A program made the position numbers and the translations under genes. Positions 58,293 through 64,000 of a DNA stretch of 64,000 nucleotides are shown here, in pieces. Position 1 is the first letter of the stretch, and each line of letters opens with the position of its first letter. Source of the stretch: Rhizobium sp. 16-449-1b (GTDB lineage Bacteria; Pseudomonadota; Alphaproteobacteria; Rhizobiales; Rhizobiaceae); the NCBI RefSeq assembly GCF_017741935.1, contig NZ_JAGHMH010000002.1:310001-374000 (forward strand), given 5' to 3'. The notes below the pieces were generated by a model. The model saw nothing but the letters and a program-made list of their open reading frames with translations, did not search any database and was not told where the DNA came from.

Positions 58293-59017
58293 CGTCGTCC
58301 GATCAAAGCAAGGGAGGTCGCTCCCGCGATGAGGTACTCGCCGGTGAGTATGTTCTCGGTGTTCTCTCTTTCCAGGATCGTCGTGTCGTCGAGGACCGCA
58401 TGCGCGTCGACCGGCAGTTCGCCGCGATCGTCAGCCGCTGGGAGGCAAACCTCTCCACCTTCAACGACGATTATGACGCCGTCACCCCCGGCCAGGAAAC
58501 CTTCAAGCAGGTCGAAGCCCGCCTGTTCGGTACCCCGCAGCAGGCAGCCGTGCCGGGCAGGGGTGTGTGGAACTCGCTTTTCTTCTGGCGCTGTCTCGCC
58601 GCCGTCTCGCTCGTCATCACGTCGGCTGCCCTGTCGCTGACGGTCGCGACGGTATCGCCGCTGAAGCCGACCGTCCCGCCGCTGGTCGCGCAATTGTCGG
58701 GACCGGCGAGCCAGGTCAATCTGCTGGCCTCTTATGAGGCCCAGACCGGCCGGATGCGGATCATTCCGGTGGCCGCGGGCAAGCCGGAGGAGAAGTCGCT
58801 CGAGCTGTGGCTGTTGCCCGAAGGCGGTACGCCGAAGTCGCTCGGCATCTTCGCGGCGGGAGAGGGCGGCGATGGCGAACTGGTCATCCCCGTGGACATG
58901 CGCTCCGCCATCGGCGAGGGCACGAGCTTCGCGGTCAGCCTCGAACCCTTCGGCGGCTCGCCGACGGGCGCGCCAACCGGCCCCGTCGTTGCAAGCGGCG
59001 CTGCGCATCGGCCGTAA
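58289..59017 (+). CDS. Anti-sigma factor, RskA-like
   Basis: A 242-residue single-pass membrane anti-sigma factor. The N-terminal cytoplasmic helical domain (LAGEYVLGVLSFQDRRVVED) holds the sigma factor, followed by a membrane helix at about residues 93-115 and a periplasmic RskA domain (LWLLPEGGTPKSLG). There is no clear zinc-binding HxxxCxxC motif. The start is coupled to the sigma stop (ATGA). Confidence 0.9.
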   Translation: MTSSDQSKGGRSRDEVLAGEYVLGVLSFQDRRVVEDRMRVDRQFAAIVSRWEANLSTFNDDYDAVTPGQETFKQVEARLFGTPQQAAVPGRGVWNSLFFWRCLAAVSLVITSAALSLTVATVSPLKPTVPPLVAQLSGPASQVNLLASYEAQTGRMRIIPVAAGKPEEKSLELWLLPEGGTPKSLGIFAAGEGGDGELVIPVDMRSAIGEGTSFAVSLEPFGGSPTGAPTGPVVASGAAHRP

Positions 59018-59122
59018 GATCGGCTGAAACTTTTTCTGGCAACCTTCCGTAGATCCTCATGTCCCAGCGACGCTGATGCATTCAGCCGGCGACCCGCGAG
59101 CGGACGGATGAGGAGAACAGTC

Positions 59123-59680
59123 ATGATCAAGTCCGCACTGCGCACGGCAGCCCTTGCAGTCGCCGTATCCGCAATCGCCTTTGCCGCGCAGGCCAAGAAC
59201 CCGATGGTCGGTGGCGCCGCCATGTATCCGACCAAGAACATCGTCCAGAACGCCATGAAGTCGAAGGATCACACGACGCTGGTCGCCGCCGTCAAGGCAG
59301 CCGGCCTGGTCTCGACGCTCGAGGGCAAGGGTCCGTTCACGGTCTTCGCGCCGACCAACGAAGCCTTCGCGGCACTCCCCGCCGGCACCGTCGACACGCT
59401 GCTGAAGCCTGAGAACAAGGCCAAGCTCACCAAGATCCTGACCTGCCATGTCGTGGCCGCTGACGCCATGGCCAAGACCGTCGCCAAGATGATCAAGGAC
59501 GATGGCGGTGAGCATGACATCAAGACGGTCGGCGGCTGCGTGCTGAAGGCCAAGGAAGACATGGGCAAGATCACGCTGACCGACGAAAGCGGCGGCGTTG
59601 CCCATGTCACGATCGCCGACGTCAAGCAGTCGAACGGCGTCATTCACGTCATCGACAAGGTCTTGCTGCCGAAGATGTAA
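59123..59680 (+). CDS. Secreted fasciclin-domain protein
   Basis: A 185-residue protein with a signal peptide (about residues 1-23, ending AFAAQA) and one FAS1 domain. The H1 and H2 boxes read GPFTVFAPTNEAFAAL and GVIHVIDKVLLP. FAS1 proteins mediate adhesion or envelope contacts; Sinorhizobium Nex18 and mycobacterial MPT70/83 are relatives. It lies 105 nt behind the anti-sigma gene, which suggests its own promoter, perhaps read by the ECF sigma. Confidence 0.9.
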   Translation: MIKSALRTAALAVAVSAIAFAAQAKNPMVGGAAMYPTKNIVQNAMKSKDHTTLVAAVKAAGLVSTLEGKGPFTVFAPTNEAFAALPAGTVDTLLKPENKAKLTKILTCHVVAADAMAKTVAKMIKDDGGEHDIKTVGGCVLKAKEDMGKITLTDESGGVAHVTIADVKQSNGVIHVIDKVLLPKM

Positions 59681-59738
59681 TCTTGAGTTCAGGCAGCAAA
59701 CGGGGGCGCCCTGTCAACACCACTGGGGCGCCTCCACC

Positions 59739-60395
59739 TCACTTCCAGTGATCGGCGCCCACGGTGAGCGCGATTGCCTCGCGCAGATCGTCCAGTCCCT
59801 CGCTCTTTTCGGACGAGGTGGCGATGATCCCGGGATAGGCGGCGGGGCGCTTCTTGATCTTCTCGGCCGTCTCGGCAAGCAGCTTCACCACCGCCGGCGG
59901 CTTGATCTTGTCGGTCTTGGTCAGCACTACCTGATAGGAGACGGCGGCCTTGTCGAGCAGATCCAGAACCTCGTCATCGTTCTTCTTGATGCCGTGGCGG
60001 CTGTCGATCAGCACATAGACGCGCTTCAGCGTCGCGCGGCCGCGCAGATAATCGAATACCAGCTTGGTCCAGGCGTCGACATGTTCCTTCGGCGCCTTGG
60101 CATAGCCGTAACCGGGCATGTCGACCAGCGCCATCGGCGGCAGATCGCCGGCCTCGCCGGAATAGCCGTCGGGCACGAAATAGTTCAGTTCCTGCGTCCG
60201 CCCCGGCGTGTTCGAGGTGCGCGCCAGGCCATGCTGGCCGACGAGCGCGTTGATCAGCGACGACTTTCCGACATTCGAGCGGCCGGCGAAGGCCACCTCG
60301 GCCGGGCCTTCCGGCGGCAGGAACTTCAGGGAGGGCACGCCGCGGATGAAGATCCAGGGGCGGCCGAAGAGCGGCTTGTCTTTATTGTCGGTCAT
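59739..60395 (-). CDS. engB: Ribosome biogenesis GTP-binding protein EngB (YihA/YsxC)
   Basis: A 218-residue TRAFAC GTPase needed for 50S assembly. G1 is [18 protein letters not shown]3 is DMPGYGYA and G4 is TKTDK. Length is normal for the family. It lies 141 nt downstream of yidC, past that gene's terminator. Confidence 0.96.
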   Translation of the reverse strand: MTDNKDKPLFGRPWIFIRGVPSLKFLPPEGPAEVAFAGRSNVGKSSLINALVGQHGLARTSNTPGRTQELNYFVPDGYSGEAGDLPPMALVDMPGYGYAKAPKEHVDAWTKLVFDYLRGRATLKRVYVLIDSRHGIKKNDDEVLDLLDKAAVSYQVVLTKTDKIKPPAVVKLLAETAEKIKKRPAAYPGIIATSSEKSEGLDDLREAIALTVGADHWK

Positions 60396-60501
60396 TCGGC
60401 CTTTTCCAGCGCGTCCAATTCCAGTGAACCTATGGCATTCAGGTTTCGGGCGATTTTGTCAACCGGCAGGCCGGATTGTCCTAAGAAGCATCCCTGTGCC
60501 A

Positions 60502-60535
60502 CAAAAGAAAAAGCCCCGGCGAACCGGGGCTTTTT
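60502..60535 (-). terminator. Intrinsic terminator after yidC
   Basis: A perfect 12-bp stem (AAAAAGCCCCGG/CCGGGGCTTTTT, loop CGAA) lies just past the yidC stop. On the minus strand the T-run continues with TTTTCTTTTGT, giving a strong terminator. Confidence 0.9.
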
Positions 60536-60536
60536 G

Positions 60537-62339
60537 CTATTTCTCTGTCGGCGCCGGCTTTCGCTTGAACAGCCCCTTCAGATTGTCGAAGAGCTCGATC
60601 TTCACGCCGTGGCGGCGCATGATGACGCCCTGCTGGATGACTGACAGCGTGTTGTTCCAGGCCCAGTAGATGACCAGACCGGCCGGGAAGCTTGCCAGCA
60701 TGAAGGTGAAGACCAGCGGCATCCAGTTGAAGATCATCGCCTGCGTCGGATCCGGCGGGGTCGGGTTCATGCGCATCTGCAGGAACATCGTGACGCCCAT
60801 GATCAGCGGCCAGACGCCGAGATGCAGGAAGGTCGGAGCGGCGAAGGGCAGCAGGCCGAACAGGTTGATGAACGAGGTCGGATCGGGCGCCGAAAGGTCC
60901 TGGATCCAGCCGAAGAACGGAGCGTGGCGCATCTCGATGGTGATGTAGATCACCTTGTAGAGCGAGAAGAAGATCGGGATCTGCAGCGCGATCGGCCAGC
61001 AACCGGCGATCGGGTTGATCTTCTCTTCCTTGTAGAGCGCCATGGTTGCCTGCTGCAGGCCCATGCGGTCGTCGCCGAACTTCGCCTTCAGCTCTTCCAT
61101 CTTCGGCTGCACGCGCTTCATGTTCGCCATCGAAGCGTACTGCTTGCTGGCGAGCGGGAAGAACAGCGCCTTGACGACGATCGTGGTCATCAGGATCGCG
61201 ACGCCGAAGTTGCCGAAGTAACGGAAGAAGAAGTCCATCAGTTTGAACATCGGCTTCGTCAGGAAGTAGAACCAGCCCCAGTCGATCAGGCGGTCGAACC
61301 GCGGGATCTGGTAGGTAGCCTCGTAGCCGTCGATGACGGGAACTTCCTTGGCGCCGGCGAACACGAGGTTCTTCAGTTCGAGCGACTGACCGGGTGCGAC
61401 GGTGACGGCGTTCTGCTTGTAGTCGGCCTGGAAGCGCGGCTGGCCATCCGTGAAGTGGCTGAAGCGGGCGTCGTAAGGCGTCGCCTGCGGCGGAATGATC
61501 GTCGCGGCCCAATACTTGTCGGTGATGCCGAGCCAGCCGCCGGTTGCCGTTGCCGGCGTCACGGCTTCCTTCTCGACGGAAGCATACTTGCTCTCGATCA
61601 GGCCATCTTCGCCGATCACGCCGATGAAGCCTTCGTGCAGCACGTAGGTCGAGGCGACAGCGGGCTTGTTGTAGCGCGTCACACGGCCGTAGGAGGAGAG
61701 TGCGGCGGGCGCCTGGCCGGCATTGGTGATCTTGTCGGTGATCGTGAACATGTAGCGTTCGTCGACCGAGATCGTGCGGGCGAATGTGATGCCCTTGTCA
61801 TTGGTGTAGGTCAGCGTAACCGGGGTCTTCTCGGTCAGCTTCGCGCCTTCGGGAGCCGTCCACAGCGTCGAGGGGCCTGGGACGTTGCCGGTCGCGGCGT
61901 CGCCGATATAGCCGAGTTCGGCGAAGTAGCCGTCCTTGGTTTCCGACGGGCTGAACAGCGTGATGATCGGGCTCGAGTCATCCACGGTCTCGTGGTAGCC
62001 CTTGAGCTTCAGGTCGTCGAGGCGGCCGCCGGCAAGGTTGATCGAGCCGGAAAGCGCTGCCGTGTCGATGATGACGCGCGGGTTCTTGGCAAGAGCATCG
62101 GCCAGCGACGTGGTCGCCGGCGCCTGGCCGGTCGGAGCAGCGCCATTCGTCTGCGCGCCACCGGCTGCCCCATTGGCGGCCGGTGTCTGCGTCTGCTGGG
62201 TCGTCTGCTGTGCCTTCTGGGCAAGCTCGGCCTTACGCTGCGCTTCGATGCGCGGATTCATGTAAAGGAATTGCCACCCGAGAACGATCAGCACGGAGAG
62301 AGCGATCGCAATGAAGTAGTTGCGGTTGTTTTGCATCAT
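60537..62339 (-). CDS. yidC: Membrane protein insertase YidC
   Basis: A 600-residue Gram-negative YidC (formerly OxaA). N-terminal membrane helix (about residues 6-25), Gln/Thr/Ala-rich linker, large periplasmic domain (about 70-345) and the 60KD_IMP insertase core (about 360-590, ending with a Lys-rich tail). It inserts and folds inner-membrane proteins with or without Sec. The start overlaps the rnpA stop by 4 nt. Confidence 0.97.
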   Translation of the reverse strand: MMQNNRNYFIAIALSVLIVLGWQFLYMNPRIEAQRKAELAQKAQQTTQQTQTPAANGAAGGAQTNGAAPTGQAPATTSLADALAKNPRVIIDTAALSGSINLAGGRLDDLKLKGYHETVDDSSPIITLFSPSETKDGYFAELGYIGDAATGNVPGPSTLWTAPEGAKLTEKTPVTLTYTNDKGITFARTISVDERYMFTITDKITNAGQAPAALSSYGRVTRYNKPAVASTYVLHEGFIGVIGEDGLIESKYASVEKEAVTPATATGGWLGITDKYWAATIIPPQATPYDARFSHFTDGQPRFQADYKQNAVTVAPGQSLELKNLVFAGAKEVPVIDGYEATYQIPRFDRLIDWGWFYFLTKPMFKLMDFFFRYFGNFGVAILMTTIVVKALFFPLASKQYASMANMKRVQPKMEELKAKFGDDRMGLQQATMALYKEEKINPIAGCWPIALQIPIFFSLYKVIYITIEMRHAPFFGWIQDLSAPDPTSFINLFGLLPFAAPTFLHLGVWPLIMGVTMFLQMRMNPTPPDPTQAMIFNWMPLVFTFMLASFPAGLVIYWAWNNTLSVIQQGVIMRRHGVKIELFDNLKGLFKRKPAPTEK

Positions 62340-62749
62340 ACGTTCCTGGGGCGGCCGTCTCCGGACCGCTTGTGTTTCGGCTTCGTCTCGACGCGAGCCG
62401 TAAGCTCAGCGGCTAATTGATGGAAGGATGCTTGGAGCACGTCCCTTCGCGCGACAACCACATAGTCGTGTCCGGGCTTCATTGCAAACCCTGCATGCAG
62501 CCGTACCGCCTCTTTCAGGCGCCGACGCATGCGGTTTCTTTCAACCGCGTTGCCATGCTTCTTGGTGACGGTGAAGCCGACGCGGGCTTCGGTATCGGGT
62601 TCCTTCCTGTCGAGCACCTCGAGAAGGAAGAATCCACCCCTGCGTTTTTCGCCATTGCGAACAGCAAGAAACTGCGGGCGGCTTTTCAGCCGCCCGGCAG
62701 TTATTTTGGGATCTTTGGTCGTCGGATCGCCCGTCATCTGATCGGGCAC
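62336..62749 (-). CDS. rnpA: Ribonuclease P protein component
   Basis: A 137-residue RNase P protein that aids the RNA subunit in 5' maturation of tRNAs. The RNR motif is [16 protein letters not shown]. It has N- and C-terminal extensions rich in Lys/Arg. The start is GTG at 62749; an ATG four codons later (62737) is possible. Between rpmH and yidC, the universal rpmH-rnpA-yidC order. Confidence 0.95.
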   Translation of the reverse strand: MPDQMTGDPTTKDPKITAGRLKSRPQFLAVRNGEKRRGGFFLLEVLDRKEPDTEARVGFTVTKKHGNAVERNRMRRRLKEAVRLHAGFAMKPGHDYVVVARRDVLQASFHQLAAELTARVETKPKHKRSGDGRPRNV

Positions 62750-62757
62750 TTCCGGCC

Positions 62758-62892
62758 TTAGGCCGAAAGACGCTTGCGGCCGCGGCCGCGACGAGCAACG
62801 ATGACCTTACGGCCGCCCTTGGTAGCCATACGTGCACGGAAACCGTGACGACGCTTGCGAACAAGCTTGGAAGGTTGGTAAGTACGCTTCAT
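62758..62892 (-). CDS. rpmH: Large ribosomal subunit protein bL34
   Basis: A 44-residue, very basic ribosomal protein ([20 protein letters not shown]). It opens the rpmH-rnpA-yidC operon. A good sigma-70-type promoter lies about 110 nt upstream. In this group dnaA is not next to rpmH, in contrast to many other bacteria. Confidence 0.97.
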   Translation of the reverse strand: MKRTYQPSKLVRKRRHGFRARMATKGGRKVIVARRGRGRKRLSA

Positions 62893-63341
62893 TTATTTTA
62901 ATCACCGCGGAGTGCGGCCCTTCTTGAATTTGCATAATGCAAGGAGCGTTGTTTTTCGAACGGCGGGAGGCTCAAAAAGCCTTATATGACCGGACGTGCG
63001 GCGGCTTATACGGACGAAGGTCGCGAAAGTCAATTATTGCAGGGAGAATCCGCTCTGCTCGCCTTTTGAGTGTGAAAATTAGCAGATGCTGTTAATGATT
63101 GCGGCATCGGGCCCACATCGCGGCCGCTATCATTTTATTCCGTTTCCGCAGCTCAAACGTGCGCCTATCAAGCCTCTGTGCGTTTTTCGCGCAAAAAATC
63201 GCGTCGGCAACCATCGTTCATGGATGATTTTTTATAGTAGCCGGCGAAAACATCGGAAATTCAACATTAATTGTTTTAGCGCAATTTGATCTAACGGCCG
63301 GGCATCCAGTTTTCGGCCTCATGTCTTATTGGGGGGATCCT
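62893..63341. other. Divergent intergenic region between rpmH and a chemoreceptor gene
   Basis: No gene is seen in about 450 nt. The left third holds the rpmH leader, the TTGCAT/ATGCAA palindrome and the promoter at 63005-63033. The rest is AT-richer and presumably carries the chemoreceptor promoter; no clear box was recognised. Confidence 0.6.
63005..63033 (-). promoter_or_regulatory. Sigma-70-type promoter for rpmH-rnpA-yidC
   Basis: On the minus strand TTGACT (63028-63033) and TATAAG (63005-63010) are 17 nt apart; each matches 5 of 6 consensus bases. It would give an rpmH leader of about 105 nt. In that leader a TTGCAT/ATGCAA palindrome (62930-62942) may be a regulatory site. Confidence 0.7.
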
Positions 63342-64000
63342 TTGAAAATCCGAGGCAAGATCAACATACTCGTATGCGCCATGTCCTGTGTCGCGCTGGT
63401 AATCGGCGCGACCGCACTTTGGGCCGTGCAGCGCTACAACAATAATCTCTCCGCCTATGAGGATGCCGCCAGCCGCGCCTATTCCGGCGAGCGCCTGAAC
63501 CGCTATGTGACCGCAACCGTTATGGAAGCGCGCGGCATCTATGGCGCTGCCTCGACAAAGGACGCCGCAAGCTTCGCCAAGGGTTTGCTCGCAGCACTCG
63601 ACCAGATCGATGCCACCATCACATCCTGGACGCCGCTGGTTCCCGACAACCAGATGGATGCGTTCAATAAGCTCAAGGCCCGCTCGGCTGAGTTCCGCAC
63701 CTTCCGCGCCGAAACCGCGCGCCTCGGCACCGAGGTCAGCCCGCAGGCGGCTAACGAGCAGGGCAACAACGACGCCAACCGCGCCAACCGCAAGGCCTTC
63801 CAGGCGGAGATCGACGCGATCGTCGCCACCGACAAGGCCACGCTCGACGCCGTCAACCAGGAAGTCGAAAGCTTCCGCACCTCCGTCCTCTGGCTCGTTC
63901 TCGGCATCACCGGCTTCGGCATCGCGGCCGGCATCGGCATGGGCCTTTATGTCGGCACCATCCATCTCTCGCGCCCGATCAAGAAGGTCACCGAGGCGAT
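63342..64000 (+). CDS. Methyl-accepting chemotaxis protein (5' part, cut by window edge)
   Basis: The first 219 or so codons of a chemoreceptor. N-terminal membrane helix (about residues 7-28, VCAMSCVALVIGATALWAV), a periplasmic four-helix-bundle-like sensor domain, a second helix (about 185-205), and the start of HAMP (RPIKKVTEAI) at the window end. GGGGGG lies 5 nt before a TTG start at 63342; an in-frame ATG at 63321 without Shine-Dalgarno is the alternative. The signalling domain is outside the window. Confidence 0.85.
   Translation, partial: MKIRGKINILVCAMSCVALVIGATALWAVQRYNNNLSAYEDAASRAYSGERLNRYVTATVMEARGIYGAASTKDAASFAKGLLAALDQIDATITSWTPLVPDNQMDAFNKLKARSAEFRTFRAETARLGTEVSPQAANEQGNNDANRANRKAFQAEIDAIVATDKATLDAVNQEVESFRTSVLWLVLGITGFGIAAGIGMGLYVGTIHLSRPIKKVTEA

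Noticed and set aside
63086..63289. 67-residue frame upstream of the last chemoreceptor
   Set aside because: No RBS, odd composition, and it lies in the AT-rich promoter interval.

Overview
This window looks like a stretch of chromosome from a member of the Rhizobiaceae (Rhizobium/Agrobacterium/Sinorhizobium group). It is GC-rich. It carries a manganese-type Fur (Mur) that lacks the usual Fur zinc cysteines, an ornithine-lipid OlsB, a PraR/PhrR-type regulator, a malic enzyme fused to a phosphotransacetylase-like domain, and palindromic intergenic elements of the RIME type. The gene content is mostly core housekeeping, with a few accessory insertions. No tRNA, rRNA, CRISPR array, prophage or insertion sequence was recognised.

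Left part (1-21050, almost all minus strand): a PraR-like regulator, then lnt, a CBS/CorC protein, ybeY, phoH and miaB. These are followed by an acyltransferase (OlsA/PlsC type), mur, rimI, tsaB, a NifU-like scaffold, a universal stress protein, a cupin and trpS. A gap of about 1 kb (11943-12945) holds a RIME element and a run of RNA hairpins. Then come a secreted M15-type peptidase (+), murJ, glnD, a small unknown gene and mutS.

Middle part (21343-45486): malic enzyme (+), a second RIME, olsB, an orphan hybrid histidine kinase, lspA, two RNA methyltransferases, a CoxG-like protein, a GNAT enzyme, a DegP-like protein that has lost its catalytic triad, a LapA-domain protein, ihfB and sppA. The conserved plus-strand block lptC-lptA-lptB-rpoN-hpf-ptsN follows and ends at a strong terminator. 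Beyond it lie a chemoreceptor with a C-terminal CheR/CheB-docking pentapeptide, ribokinase, rmuC and a globin-coupled chemoreceptor.

Right part (45583-64000): def, fmt and truA, with a FitAB-type toxin-antitoxin pair inserted between def and fmt. ArsC and a DUF4160/DUF2442 pair come next, then a membrane protein, dapE and dapD. After these are a LOG-family protein, a lone DUF2442 gene, an EF-hand protein, a HAD nucleotidase, a PEP-mutase-family protein, argB, an ECF sigma/anti-sigma/fasciclin cassette and engB. The yidC-rnpA-rpmH cluster follows, and a third chemoreceptor is cut by the window edge.

Functional themes are envelope biogenesis (Lnt, LspA, SppA, LptABC, MurJ, YidC, ornithine lipids), nitrogen control (RpoN, PtsN, GlnD) and translation/RNA maturation (YbeY, MiaB, TsaB, RimI, Def, Fmt, TruA, RnpA). 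I saw no single large new system. The most interesting items are the S1C pseudoprotease, the two DUF2442 loci, the structured trpS-M15 intergenic region, the TA module inside def-fmt, and the SigK/anti-sigma/fasciclin cassette.
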